Shown here: positions 18,413-27,595 of the stretch, piece after piece
How positions within the stretch are numbered: the first letter of the stretch is position 1
Layout: each line of letters starts with the position of its first letter
NCBI GenBank assembly: GCA_036397255.1
Contig: DASWJH010000018.1
Span: 1 to 64,000, forward strand
Length of the DNA: 64,000 nt
Reading direction: 5' to 3'
Source: Nitrospiria bacterium
Lineage (GTDB): Bacteria; Nitrospirota; Nitrospiria; DASWJH01
Translations under genes and position numbers: made by a program
The notes under the pieces: generated by a model
The model's database searches: none
What the model saw: the letters and a program-made list of their open reading frames with translations, nothing else
What the model was told of the DNA's origin: nothing

Positions 18413-19270
18413 CTACGGACAGTTCCAGTGATTCAAATCACGACCTAAAAATTCTCCGAGGTTTTTGTTATGGCTATAATACAAATCAAACATTCTTTCT
18501 CTGATTTCAGAACTCAATTGATGTCTACTCGGAAAGTTAGCCCCTACAACTTCCTTGGTATTGATTTGATTAAGAAATTTTCCAATCTTACTTCCCCGCA
18601 ATTTATTTTTATTTCTTTCCAAGAATCCTCCTAGCACTTTACTTCTGGGTAAAAGAAGATTCATGGGATTGATCTGCTTCCTTACCGATGGAGGTACAAA
18701 GGTTGGATTAACCTGCAGGAAACGGAAAACCGCCTGGATATAGGCTGTTGGATCCTTTTCTAGATCCTCATAGAGGAGAACTAGAATTGACTCTCTGGGA
18801 TACATATCAAAATATTTCTGCAAATGGTCTAAATAAAACCCCTCTCTCCCATATACCTCGGTATGGTAAATCATAAATTGCCTAAAGGAATAATTTGTCC
18901 AAAAGATATCTGGATTAAATCGCAAGAAAAGCCGATACCATGAAAAAGCTCGATCGGATTGATCTCTCAGGCAACAAATTAACTTAGCCTTAGGAATACA
19001 TTGATTCATTAAGTGGGGTGTATCATCATCAAACAAATAAATCGGGGTTATCTCACCCCATGTCGTAATTCCAGGCTTCAAATGTTTTTCAAATTGTTCA
19101 GAGTACCAGGTTAAACCTTTCGACCAGTTCGAGTGCACCATCCTTCGGGTTGTAAAAAAATAGACCTCGCTTGGGGGCAGGGCAATCTGGGGATGCTCTG
19201 AAAGACATTGAGCTAGCCAGCGTGTCCCACACCGAGGGGCCCCTATCCCCACAAATGCTGGAAGAACCAT
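18413..19270 (-). CDS. Sulfotransferase (PAPS-dependent, heparan-type)
   Basis: 285 aa. The 5'-phosphosulfate-binding loop FVGIGAPRCGTRWLAQCL is at residues 6-23. KLICCLRDQSDRAFSWY (around 100) supplies the conserved Arg and Ser of the 3'-phosphate site. This family moves sulfate from PAPS to a hydroxyl or amine of a sugar. Being inside a glycan locus, between a glycosyltransferase fusion and the second sulfotransferase, it probably sulfates the exported polysaccharide or its precursor. Confidence 0.87.
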   Translation of the reverse strand: MVLPAFVGIGAPRCGTRWLAQCLSEHPQIALPPSEVYFFTTRRMVHSNWSKGLTWYSEQFEKHLKPGITTWGEITPIYLFDDDTPHLMNQCIPKAKLICCLRDQSDRAFSWYRLFLRFNPDIFWTNYSFRQFMIYHTEVYGREGFYLDHLQKYFDMYPRESILVLLYEDLEKDPTAYIQAVFRFLQVNPTFVPPSVRKQINPMNLLLPRSKVLGGFLERNKNKLRGSKIGKFLNQINTKEVVGANFPSRHQLSSEIRERMFDLYYSHNKNLGEFLGRDLNHWNCP

Positions 19271-19416
19271 TTTTTAAAACCTTTTTTTTCCTTTCCAATT
19301 AAGGGAAATCCAGAATCCCACCCACACAGGTGAAGGCTCTTTTTCTCAAAGAAATTGACTACATTACGAAGATGTGTTCGAAATATAAGACTACCCTAAA
19401 GCGCCCTAACCCATGC

Positions 19417-20286
19417 TCATAGTTCATAGCCATAAGCCCTATAAATTGCTTTATCAGCCTCTAACTTTGCCATCATCATTGGGTCCAAATACTCTTTCCA
19501 TCCACCTATATTTCCGGCTCTAAACGTCGGAGAGAGTTTGTTAAACAAACCATTGGCTATATTTTGGATTTGATCCTCTTTAAGCGGAATGCCAATATGT
19601 TGGGAAATACATTTGATGGTCTTGAGCTGTTTCTCGCGGTCTCCCCTTCCTTGGCGGCCAATCAAATCTTCAAACCTGATAATCAGACATCGTTCATCTT
19701 TGAGCCACGGAGAAAATCGCCGATACCGTTCTGCTAAACTTAGCAATCCAGTTTTTCCCGCCAAAACATTATCCGGAACCCCCTGAATTGAACAAAGGAT
19801 GCGTTCCATATCCGAATTCAAACCCCGGAAATATTCGTGGAGACGATTGGAAGATCGTGTTTTCACATAAAACGCCAGCGACACTGCCACATCTCGTGGA
19901 TCTCTGACAATAAGAACATGAGAAACGGAAAACTGTTTTAGAAAGGAACCAATTTCTTGGTCATAGTAAAGATGGCCATATAGATATTCTCCCTCCCTCA
20001 GTTCTCTCAGTGAGGCCTTAATTTCCGAAAATGACATTAGAAAATCCACTCCTCGATTTGCGTTTTGAAGACCTTCCATATTTTTGAATACCTCAAGAAG
20101 TAAATTTGTTCCTGCCTTTGGAATGCTATTCGCTAATATTTTTGGTCTTGCGCTTCTGGAATTCTTGAAAAAAACCCACCTTTGTATCCAATGAATGATT
20201 CCCTGCTTTGCAGCATTTTTCCTCCCCATAACCATGCGTGGTGAGTATTCTATCCCCTTTTCCCTTTTAATATTATTGATCGCCAT
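19417..20286 (-). CDS. Second sulfotransferase-domain protein
   Basis: ANSIPKAGTNLLLEVFKN is the PAPS 5'-phosphosulfate loop and HVLIVRDPRDVAVSLAFY the 3'-phosphate site, so both binding motifs are present. The protein is only distantly like the neighbouring sulfotransferase and so is not a recent duplicate. The start is ATG at 20286, which overlaps the Wzt gene by 14 bp; an upstream TTG at 20301 or an ATG at 20235 are alternatives (289 aa as drawn). It probably modifies the same glycan at another position. Confidence 0.83.
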   Translation of the reverse strand: MAINNIKREKGIEYSPRMVMGRKNAAKQGIIHWIQRWVFFKNSRSARPKILANSIPKAGTNLLLEVFKNMEGLQNANRGVDFLMSFSEIKASLRELREGEYLYGHLYYDQEIGSFLKQFSVSHVLIVRDPRDVAVSLAFYVKTRSSNRLHEYFRGLNSDMERILCSIQGVPDNVLAGKTGLLSLAERYRRFSPWLKDERCLIIRFEDLIGRQGRGDREKQLKTIKCISQHIGIPLKEDQIQNIANGLFNKLSPTFRAGNIGGWKEYLDPMMMAKLEADKAIYRAYGYEL

Positions 20287-21520
20287 CAACCTTCCATTCA
20301 AACGGATAGACTAAAAGTCCAATGTTGCGTCCATAATCAAAGGCGGTCCCAAAAATATCAAAGCGGAGAATATTCTCAAGAACATCAAGCCTTCCTTTAC
20401 CTGGCTCATTAAAAGCAACAGTTAAAAGATAACTGGCAGGTCCTAAAAACCGTCCTGGGATTAGTAATCTGGCATGGTAAACGCCTGGGCCCACTGGATA
20501 GCGAATACTGTTATAATCCCACGTTGTGGTTGAAAAAACGACAACACCATCGTAACGGGTTACTGAAACAAACACCCTCCAGTTAAGGAATTTCCGTTTA
20601 CAGCAAAAAGTTACATGTACATAGATGGGAGAAAAAATGTTAAAACTTGGAGTTACTTCGCCATATTGGTCTCTCAAATCCACGGAACGAATGAATACTT
20701 CTTTCGTATTTTCTGGTTCAGAAAACTCGACTCTTCCATCAGATGTAAACAAATTTGAGGTTAAATACGTTTGAACTGCTTTTTCCGGAAGGCCATTTGA
20801 GCGGATTCTCCCGTTGTCAATCCAAAGGGCATAGTTACACAGTTTTACAATTGAAGCCATATTATGGCTCACAAACAAAACGGTTCGTCCCCCTTTGGCA
20901 ACGTCGCCAATTTTACCAAGGCACTTTTCCTGGAAAGTTGCGTCCCCCACCGCCAAAACCTCATCCACCAAAAGAATTTCCGCCTCCAGATGAGCAGCCA
21001 CAGAAAAGGCTAACCTAAGATACATTCCAGTGGAATAACGCTTAACAGGGGTATCCAGAAATTTCTCTATTTCTGCAAAATCCACTATTTCATCAAATTT
21101 CCCGTCGATTTCCTTTTTCTTCATGCCCATCAAAACACCGTTTAGATAAATATTTTCCCGACCGGTTAAATCTGGATGAAACCCGGTTCCCACTTCCAAG
21201 AGACTGGCCACTGTTCCCCTTAGTTCGGCCTTACCTTCCGTAGGCTCAGTAATTCTACTTAAAATTTTCAATAAAGTGCTTTTTCCTGTCCCATTACGAC
21301 CGATTATTCCAACAACCTCTCCGGGTTTCACCTCAAAAGAGACATCCCTTAAGGCCCAAATTACTTCCCTTTGGCCATAAGATGGGCTCTTCTTTCCATT
21401 TTTTAGGAAGGAGTTTTGGAATACCTCCGAAACTTTTTGTTGAAAAAATGGAAAACCCTTGGCTGCTTGACCAAGTGTATAGCACTTGCCTAACCCTTTG
21501 ACGGCAATCGCCGGATCCAT
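20273..21520 (-). CDS. wzt: Polysaccharide ABC exporter ATPase with C-terminal glycan-binding domain (Wzt)
   Basis: 415 aa. The ATPase domain (1-250) has Walker A GIIGRNGTGKSTLLK, signature YSTGMYLRLAFSVA and Walker B ILLVDEVLAVGDATFQ. Residues 270-410 form an extra beta-rich domain of Wzt_C type, which in E. coli O8/O9a reads a terminal cap on the glycan before export. That suggests this glycan too carries a non-reducing-end mark, which the methyltransferases or kinase fusion nearby could make. It pairs with the permease 25 nt upstream. Confidence 0.92.
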   Translation of the reverse strand: MDPAIAVKGLGKCYTLGQAAKGFPFFQQKVSEVFQNSFLKNGKKSPSYGQREVIWALRDVSFEVKPGEVVGIIGRNGTGKSTLLKILSRITEPTEGKAELRGTVASLLEVGTGFHPDLTGRENIYLNGVLMGMKKKEIDGKFDEIVDFAEIEKFLDTPVKRYSTGMYLRLAFSVAAHLEAEILLVDEVLAVGDATFQEKCLGKIGDVAKGGRTVLFVSHNMASIVKLCNYALWIDNGRIRSNGLPEKAVQTYLTSNLFTSDGRVEFSEPENTKEVFIRSVDLRDQYGEVTPSFNIFSPIYVHVTFCCKRKFLNWRVFVSVTRYDGVVVFSTTTWDYNSIRYPVGPGVYHARLLIPGRFLGPASYLLTVAFNEPGKGRLDVLENILRFDIFGTAFDYGRNIGLLVYPFEWKVDGDQ

Positions 21521-21545
21521 TATCTATACCTTTTTAAAAAACTGT

Positions 21546-22370
21546 TTATAAAGCATCAACAAATTTATGTTCTGACCGAATAAAAAAAATAAAACCACAC
21601 AAAAACAAACCAAAGCAAAGAAAAGTGGAAACCATAAGTCCAAAAATGTCATAGGGTTGATTTACCAATGCTGCTTTATAATTTTGAACAATGCCAGTCA
21701 TGGGGTTAAAATAAAACCATTTCTGCCAAGATTTTGGAATAATACTCAATGGATAAATAATAGGAGTTAAAAACATCCAACCCTGGAGCAAAAGAGGAAC
21801 CATAAACCGAAAATCCCGAAAAAAAACATTCCAAGCGGCTAAAAACATCCCTATTCCAATTGCTGAAATAACGGTCAAAAATACCAAAAATGGGATTAAA
21901 ATAATTTCTCTTCCTGGGGAGAATCTGTAATAAACCATTAAACCCACTAGAAGTACATTGGCCAAAAAAAACTCAATTAATGCAGGACCCAAGGTGGACA
22001 TGGGAATAATAAAACGAGGGAAAAAAACTTTTTTAATAATATTTGAAAACCCAACCACACTTTCTGTCGATTGGGAAATAATCGACACAAAGAGAATCCA
22101 AGGAAGTAACCCCCCTAAAACAAAGAGGGGATAGGGTACCCCATTTGAAGGAACACCTAGGACTTTCCCAAAAAAAACACTTAAAATTAATATTTGGGTG
22201 ATCGGTCGAACCAAAGCCCAAATGGGCCCTAAAAATGTCTGTTTATATTTAACTTTAATACTTCTTAGAACCAAAAAATAAAACAGATCAAAATAATGGA
22301 TAAAATCTTTAAATTTTACTGGGCGAACACCTTTTCGGGGTTCTATAATCGTTAACGGTTTAACTTCCAT
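21546..22370 (-). CDS. wzm: Polysaccharide ABC exporter permease (Wzm)
   Basis: 274 aa ABC-2 type permease with about six membrane spans. The amphipathic start YFDLFYFLVLRSIKVKYKQ and GPIWALVRPITQILI are typical of the KpsM/Wzm family. It moves undecaprenyl-linked glycan across the inner membrane together with Wzt. It overlaps the 3' end of the regulator gene by 11 bp, so expression of export is tied to that regulator. Confidence 0.92.
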   Translation of the reverse strand: MEVKPLTIIEPRKGVRPVKFKDFIHYFDLFYFLVLRSIKVKYKQTFLGPIWALVRPITQILILSVFFGKVLGVPSNGVPYPLFVLGGLLPWILFVSIISQSTESVVGFSNIIKKVFFPRFIIPMSTLGPALIEFFLANVLLVGLMVYYRFSPGREIILIPFLVFLTVISAIGIGMFLAAWNVFFRDFRFMVPLLLQGWMFLTPIIYPLSIIPKSWQKWFYFNPMTGIVQNYKAALVNQPYDIFGLMVSTFLCFGLFLCGFIFFIRSEHKFVDAL

Positions 22371-23025
22371 TCGAATAAATCCACGCTTTATTACTTTTTT
22401 CCTTCCTTAAACTATGTTCTCCAGGGTTCAAAAAAACCATTTCTTCTTCTCCCACACCATTAGAAATCAACGCTTCCCGGTGGTTCTGAACTTTACCTAA
22501 TTCAATTGGATTGGGTATTAATATTATTCGATCGAATTTATTTCTGCATACCCATGAAAATGGTTCAATCTTATGACCACAAAAATTTTTACCAACCCTC
22601 TCTTCATCAACTACTCCAACAACTTCAAGGTCGGTTTCCCCTATGGAAAGAAACGCAAGTTCAGACATCCCATCCGTCCCACAAAGCACAACTCTTCTCA
22701 CACCATATATTTGAAGGTCTTCAAAGACCCCAAGCCATTGCTGTCTAAGTTCCTTAAAATTTTTCCAGGAAAATTGTATATACCGGAAGGATAAAGCCGT
22801 TTTTTCTGAAAATCCATTGGGGGTAAGATAATATAAATACCTTTTCCCAGGAATCCCCTTAACTTTGATCAAACCCTTCTTAATAAGACGTTTTAGATAT
22901 AGATTAGTACACCCAAGTGCAACCCCCAGGCGTTCACTAAGGACCCGTTGGGTTAATTGATTGTTTTTTGAAACCTCATTTAGGATATGTAACGTTCGAA
23001 GGGCTTCATCATCCAAACTGTTCAT
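22360..23025 (-). CDS. Winged-helix regulator with Rossmann-like C-terminal domain
   Basis: 221 aa. Residues 5-70 form a MarR/ArsR-like winged helix (LSERLGVALGCTNLYLKRLI is the recognition helix region). Residues 105-190 read like a Rossmann nucleotide- or sugar-nucleotide-sensing fold (RRVVLCGTDGMSEL, LEVVGVVDEE). It is the first gene of the polysaccharide locus and overlaps wzm, so it probably controls the whole locus in response to a metabolite. A perfect palindrome covers its own start codon. The ligand is unknown. Confidence 0.8.
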   Translation of the reverse strand: MNSLDDEALRTLHILNEVSKNNQLTQRVLSERLGVALGCTNLYLKRLIKKGLIKVKGIPGKRYLYYLTPNGFSEKTALSFRYIQFSWKNFKELRQQWLGVFEDLQIYGVRRVVLCGTDGMSELAFLSIGETDLEVVGVVDEERVGKNFCGHKIEPFSWVCRNKFDRIILIPNPIELGKVQNHREALISNGVGEEEMVFLNPGEHSLRKEKSNKAWIYSNGS

Positions 23026-23036
23026 TATATGAACAG
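23018..23036. promoter_or_regulatory. 19-bp palindrome over the regulator start codon (candidate operator)
   Basis: CTGTTCAT-ATA-ATGAACAG is a perfect inverted repeat with 8-bp arms whose right arm contains the regulator's ATG. A dimeric winged-helix protein could bind it to shut off its own operon. Palindrome is seen; binding is inferred. Confidence 0.6.
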
Positions 23037-23062
23037 TCTAACGTAAATTCGGAACCTGTCAA
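23035..23062 (-). promoter_or_regulatory. Candidate promoter of the polysaccharide locus
   Basis: A perfect -35 TTGACA (23062-23057), 16-nt spacer and -10 TAGACT (23040-23035) put the start site about 3 nt before the ATG, which would make a leaderless or nearly leaderless mRNA. The -10 touches the palindrome, so a bound regulator would block it. Confidence 0.45.
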
Positions 23063-23099
23063 GAAACCCAAAAAAGGGTGGGAGAAATTAGAAGAGGGG

Positions 23100-23885
23100 T
23101 TATTTAAATTCCCGCCTTTGGAAAATAACCGAGGAAATAACAAACAATAAACTGACGTAAAGGAAGGCATAGATCGAGGTTAACAGAAAATAGGAAGGTT
23201 CCACCAAAACCTGATGAACAACTTGTCCTTTAATGTCAAACTGATCAAGGTTGGGAAGGATATAATACAGACCTTTTAACAAAACACTTAAAAAACCTAT
23301 GGAAACTTTCTGACTCAACCCCACCAAATCTCCGCTGATATGACCGATTACATAAATGAAAATGGAAAATATGGCCGCAAGGGTAGAGGTGGTAAAGGTG
23401 GAAAACAAAAGGGCAACCCCCGTGATGATCATTAACTCCAAGTAGATGAGAAACACCGCCTGCAAAATTCGAGGTTCCACGTTCCACATACTATGGCTCC
23501 AGCGAACCTCATTGACCATTAACACCAAATAAAGCCCTACGGTCATAATCATAGAATTCACCAAGAGGGTTAACAGTAAACCGGCATATTTTCCCAAGAG
23601 AAATTGAGACCTGCCAATGGGTTTTGAAAGAACCGTGTAAATGGTCCTTTTCTCGATTTCCTTGCTCACTAAACCAATCCCCAAAAAAATGGCAATCATC
23701 ACTCCGAACAGGTTGATACTGGCCAACCCAATGTCCATAATTATTTTAGATTGTTCTCCCACCGTCAGTGTTGCAATCAAAATTGACCCGCCAATCAGGA
23801 GAAGGGCAAAAATCAGCAAATTGTATAATATTTTATCCCGAACCGCTTCTTTAAAGGTATTATAAGCAATGGCAAAAAGTTTCAT
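23100..23885 (-). CDS. ABC-2 type transporter permease
   Basis: 261 aa with about six membrane spans and the start MKLFAIAYNTFKEAVRDKIL, as in NosY/YhaP-type ABC-2 permeases. VSKEIEKRTIYTVLSKPIGR in the first cytoplasmic loop is a family hallmark. It lies 2 nt after its ATPase. The substrate is unknown. The unit sits directly upstream of the polysaccharide locus but has its own partner and need not be part of it. Confidence 0.88.
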   Translation of the reverse strand: MKLFAIAYNTFKEAVRDKILYNLLIFALLLIGGSILIATLTVGEQSKIIMDIGLASINLFGVMIAIFLGIGLVSKEIEKRTIYTVLSKPIGRSQFLLGKYAGLLLTLLVNSMIMTVGLYLVLMVNEVRWSHSMWNVEPRILQAVFLIYLELMIITGVALLFSTFTTSTLAAIFSIFIYVIGHISGDLVGLSQKVSIGFLSVLLKGLYYILPNLDQFDIKGQVVHQVLVEPSYFLLTSIYAFLYVSLLFVISSVIFQRREFK

Positions 23886-23887
23886 CC

Positions 23888-24817
23888 CTATCCGTTTCCT
23901 TCTTTAGATTCCCGAATGAAATGTTCCTCCAACGTTTCCTTAATCGGCAAAACGGAAATAATTTTTCCTTTTAAATTCATGACAGTGACCAGAACTTTTT
24001 CAAGGTTATCCTCACTAGCAATGCGAAAAATAAACTGTTCACCGCTTTTCGAATATCCCCCCGAAAAAGGGTCCAGGGCATTAACCAGGGGGTCATCACA
24101 TGCACCGATCACCACCTCTGTATATTTTATTCTTGTTTCTAGAATTTCATTGAGATGGCCAATATCCTTCAAACGGCCTTTGACCAGAATACCCACTCGG
24201 TCACAGACCATCTCAACATCTGGAATAATATGGGAACTAAAAAACACCGTCTTCCCCTGCCCCTTTAACCGCAAAATAAGATCCCGAACTTCCTTTCGTC
24301 CGATGGGATCTAAACCCGACATGGGTTCATCCAAAATCACCAGTTTGGGATCATTGATGAGGGCTTGGGCGATTCCAATTCTCTGTAACATCCCTTTAGA
24401 GAATTTTCTTAATTGGAGGGTCCCACGGGACCCAAGTCCCACTAATTTTAACAAGTCTTCTGTTCTTTCCTTTATTTCTTTTTTTGAAAGGCCAAATAGC
24501 CTTCCATAAAAACCAAGAAATTCCTTTGCGGTTAAATAATCGTAAAAATAAGGGGACTCCGGAAGAAACCCAATCTGTTGCTTGACCTTAGGGTTTCCCA
24601 ACGCCTCCCCTAATAACCAAGCCTTTCCAGAGGAAGGACGAATAAAGCCCATTAAAACTTTTAAAGTGGTGGTCTTTCCAGCGCCATTGGGCCCCAAAAA
24701 CCCGAAAATCTCCCCTTCCTGAACTTGAAAACCCAAACGATCCAAGGCCAAAAATTGTTTCCGACGAAAACCGGATCGAAATACTTTGGTTAAATCCTCT
24801 GTTCGAATAACCTCCAT
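23888..24817 (-). CDS. ABC transporter ATP-binding protein (CcmA/NatA type)
   Basis: 309 aa. Walker A GFLGPNGAGKTTTLKV (37-52), signature FSKGMLQRIGIAQAL, Walker B LVILDEPMSGLDP and the H-loop SSHI are all intact. A roughly 80-residue C-terminal extension follows, as in exporters with a regulatory tail. It energises the permease at 23100-23885. Confidence 0.92.
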   Translation of the reverse strand: MEVIRTEDLTKVFRSGFRRKQFLALDRLGFQVQEGEIFGFLGPNGAGKTTTLKVLMGFIRPSSGKAWLLGEALGNPKVKQQIGFLPESPYFYDYLTAKEFLGFYGRLFGLSKKEIKERTEDLLKLVGLGSRGTLQLRKFSKGMLQRIGIAQALINDPKLVILDEPMSGLDPIGRKEVRDLILRLKGQGKTVFFSSHIIPDVEMVCDRVGILVKGRLKDIGHLNEILETRIKYTEVVIGACDDPLVNALDPFSGGYSKSGEQFIFRIASEDNLEKVLVTVMNLKGKIISVLPIKETLEEHFIRESKEGNG

Positions 24818-24858
24818 GGCACACCTTTCTTTAAAACAATTTTTTCTACTAGAACCAT

Positions 24859-25542
24859 TTAAAATTTCTCTCCCTTTCTAAAAGCTTCAATTCTTTCAGC
24901 GATTTTCATTTTAATTCGTTCATCCCGGGTATTTTCATAAACGCTTAACAAAAATACCAAAGCAGTTTTCTCCTCATCTCCTTTACTATAAAACCGCGCC
25001 ACTAAAAGGGGAAGATAAGGAGGATGCCCCTCTATCTTGGAAGCAATTTCCATATACTTTGCCGCCTCTAAGGAGTCCTTCATATGGTAGAAATAGTTAA
25101 ACCCAAGGTGAAAAGGAATTTGCCAATAATCGGGTCTATTTTTTAAACCTTTTTCTAAAATGGCATTACTAAGTGCTACCTCATCAGACATAACAGAAAG
25201 AACAATTCCCCCGAATTGATAGGCATAGGCAAAATTCGGATCCAGATCCGTCACCCGGTCCAATACCCCAAAAAACCAACTATTGCCCATTTCATTTCGA
25301 TCCGCACTCCCCACATACTGAATCGCCCTCAACCATAATAAATCCGCGAAAGCCTCCCGATATTCTAAGGCGGCAACACTTAAAAATTGACCTGAGGGAA
25401 GGTAGGAGAATTTCTCTATTTTTTCAAAGGTTCCCTTTTGACGATCAATTTTTTGCTGCACCACAACCATGATCCCCAAAATGGGAAAAATGCTTAAAAT
25501 TAAAACACCGATGAACCACCTTTTAAAAATCCTGTTTTCCAT
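24859..25542 (-). CDS. Membrane-anchored TPR-like protein
   Basis: 227 aa. One N-terminal membrane span (WFIGVLILSIFPILGIMVVV, residues 9-28) is followed by helical repeats (FAYAYQFGGIVLSV, YWQIPFHLGFNYFYH) resembling TPRs. No catalytic motif. It overlaps the O-antigen ligase gene upstream by 20 bp, so the two are coupled and probably work together as a scaffold at the inner membrane. The exact role is not known. Confidence 0.75.
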   Translation of the reverse strand: MENRIFKRWFIGVLILSIFPILGIMVVVQQKIDRQKGTFEKIEKFSYLPSGQFLSVAALEYREAFADLLWLRAIQYVGSADRNEMGNSWFFGVLDRVTDLDPNFAYAYQFGGIVLSVMSDEVALSNAILEKGLKNRPDYWQIPFHLGFNYFYHMKDSLEAAKYMEIASKIEGHPPYLPLLVARFYSKGDEEKTALVFLLSVYENTRDERIKMKIAERIEAFRKGEKF

Positions 25543-27565
25543 GATCTCTATTTAATTCGTGAACCCCCTTCAAAGAACCTCTGACCCCTTTAATATCAAT
25601 TTTTAAAAATTCTTTCTCATAGGGAGTCAACCCCTTCCAGTTAAATGAGTTTTTGTACAATTCCAAAACCCTAGAAAATCGGTTGGCCCCCTGTTTGATA
25701 TGCCCCTCATCCAAATCCATCTGTCCCAGAGAAACAAGAGAAGGAAGGAAAAAGGGCTCCAGTTCCAACGCTTTTTCAAAAGCCCCCCTTGCGGTTTGGA
25801 AATCGCTTAATTTTAAATGGATTTTTCCCGCCTCTTGGAAATTTTGGGTTTGAAAGGGGTTCAGTTCAATGGCCTTCCCATAATATCCAAGGGAAATTTC
25901 ATAAAGATATTCCTGAATTTCTTTTTCTTCCGTAAAAAGGGCAACTACGGAATAAACATACCCCAACCTCCTTGGGAATTCCTCATTTTTGGGGTTCAAA
26001 TAACCGGAGTAAACCAACTCAAAATTGGCATCATTGACCCACTCTACATTCTTGGTGGTGACATATTTTAAAAACAGAGTTGCCGACAGATTGGAATGAT
26101 ATTGTGTTTTTCCTGGGTCCCACCAGGTGGCATTTTCGTAATAACGTGCCGCAAGATCCAAATTCTCCTCTTTTAAAGCCTGGTCTCCCATTCTTGAATA
26201 GGAATATCCTAACATAGGTTTTACAATGATCAAGCCTAAGAGCACAAAAACAATTACGGTAGAAACTTTATAGAATTGGATCTGTGAATATTTTTTTTGG
26301 GGGGGGTTAATTCGAAAACAATCCTCCGGATGGATCAACTTTTTTATACAAATCAGCAGACCAGCGGAAAAACTAAAAAGAAGCGCAATGGCAGGCTCAT
26401 GAAAATTGGAATCCACGAAACTATGACATAATGTACCGATCATTCCTGTGGCCAGACCGATCACAATAGCTAAAAAATTTTCAGAAGTCTTCCGATACAT
26501 TTTTTTCCAGCAATCCCGGCCAAAAGAAAACAACCCCAAAAGGAAAACCCCTAAACCGGCAAATCCCATTTCCACCCCGATTTGAAGAAATTCATTATGA
26601 GGCGTAACCGTCCATCGACCAAAGCGTGAAAAAGTTCCCTCCAAGGGAAAATTATACTGAGGCCAATAATATTTGAACATTCCAAGGCCTACCCCCTTGG
26701 GATGATCCATTAGCATTTTCCATGATTGAGTCCAAATGTCAAATCTTGAATAAGAAGAGAGATCCAGTGTAGCAAGTTTCATTAAACGCTCATGAACGGG
26801 ATTAGGGATAACCAGAAATAAAATGAAAAATAAAAAAAGCCCGATGAACCCTTTTTTCCCATAACCCACGCAAAGGAGAATCAAACCGGAGACCAAAAAA
26901 GATAGGATCGCCCCACGGGACCCCGACAAAAACAACCCAAAAACCATAAAAACCACACAAATTCCAGCCAGGCCCTTTAAAGAGATTGGACAACTTCTCT
27001 TTAAAACCGATTCAATGTCTTGTTCAACCCCCCGATTTTTAAAAAATAAGAACGCCATTAGAAGGGATATTATGGGAACCAAAAACCCACCGAAAAAATT
27101 TGGATTAAAAAAAGTCCCTTTGGCCCGGGAATAGTCCAAAATAAAAAATTGAACAATCCCCAGGAGGGCTTCAAACATTCCTAATATCAATAGGCAACCG
27201 ATCCCAAACCAAATCTTTTCTTTGGACTGAAAAAATAAAAGGGTCAATCCAAAAAAGAATATATACATGGCAAGGGTTATCCCCCACTCAATGCTGATAT
27301 TTTTATATGGAGAGAGGACGGTTGTCCAAATAATGAAAAGAACAAAGAGGAGTATATAGGGATAGGAAGTGCTTTTGGGGATTTCAAACGGACAGGTTTT
27401 AAGAAAAAGCCATATAACCATACCCGCTAAAGATAGAACCCCTAAACGTAAAAGGGTGAGAGAAGGATAGGGACTCCCCCCTTGGTAAACGGCTGCGATA
27501 CATAGAAGAGTTAAAAGGAAAAAGCTCAAAAAGGAAGGGAATGTGGGATTACTTTTGTTACTCAT
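25523..27565 (-). CDS. O-antigen ligase/Wzy-type protein with C-terminal TPRs
   Basis: 680 aa. About twelve membrane spans cover residues 10-450. The family's periplasmic loop includes FSRFGRWTVTPHNEFLQIG, with the catalytic-type His before NEFLQ (O-antigen ligase superfamily, Wzy_C). From residue 470 the protein is soluble with TPRs (AIELNPFQTQNFQEAGKI, AFEKALELEPFFLPSLVSLG). Enzymes of this class move a lipid-linked glycan to lipid A or to protein such as pilin. It lies 30 nt downstream of the second pilin, the position of TfpO/PglL-type pilin glycosyltransferases, so pilin is a real candidate acceptor. Confidence 0.85.
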   Translation of the reverse strand: MSNKSNPTFPSFLSFFLLTLLCIAAVYQGGSPYPSLTLLRLGVLSLAGMVIWLFLKTCPFEIPKSTSYPYILLFVLFIIWTTVLSPYKNISIEWGITLAMYIFFFGLTLLFFQSKEKIWFGIGCLLILGMFEALLGIVQFFILDYSRAKGTFFNPNFFGGFLVPIISLLMAFLFFKNRGVEQDIESVLKRSCPISLKGLAGICVVFMVFGLFLSGSRGAILSFLVSGLILLCVGYGKKGFIGLFLFFILFLVIPNPVHERLMKLATLDLSSYSRFDIWTQSWKMLMDHPKGVGLGMFKYYWPQYNFPLEGTFSRFGRWTVTPHNEFLQIGVEMGFAGLGVFLLGLFSFGRDCWKKMYRKTSENFLAIVIGLATGMIGTLCHSFVDSNFHEPAIALLFSFSAGLLICIKKLIHPEDCFRINPPQKKYSQIQFYKVSTVIVFVLLGLIIVKPMLGYSYSRMGDQALKEENLDLAARYYENATWWDPGKTQYHSNLSATLFLKYVTTKNVEWVNDANFELVYSGYLNPKNEEFPRRLGYVYSVVALFTEEKEIQEYLYEISLGYYGKAIELNPFQTQNFQEAGKIHLKLSDFQTARGAFEKALELEPFFLPSLVSLGQMDLDEGHIKQGANRFSRVLELYKNSFNWKGLTPYEKEFLKIDIKGVRGSLKGVHELNRDHGKQDF

Positions 27566-27595
27566 TTGACCCGTTCCGGTCTCTTGAAAAACCCC

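Noticed and set aside
23916-24509. 197-codon plus-strand frame
   Set aside because: Lies antisense inside the ABC ATPase, which has intact motifs; a typical shadow frame.
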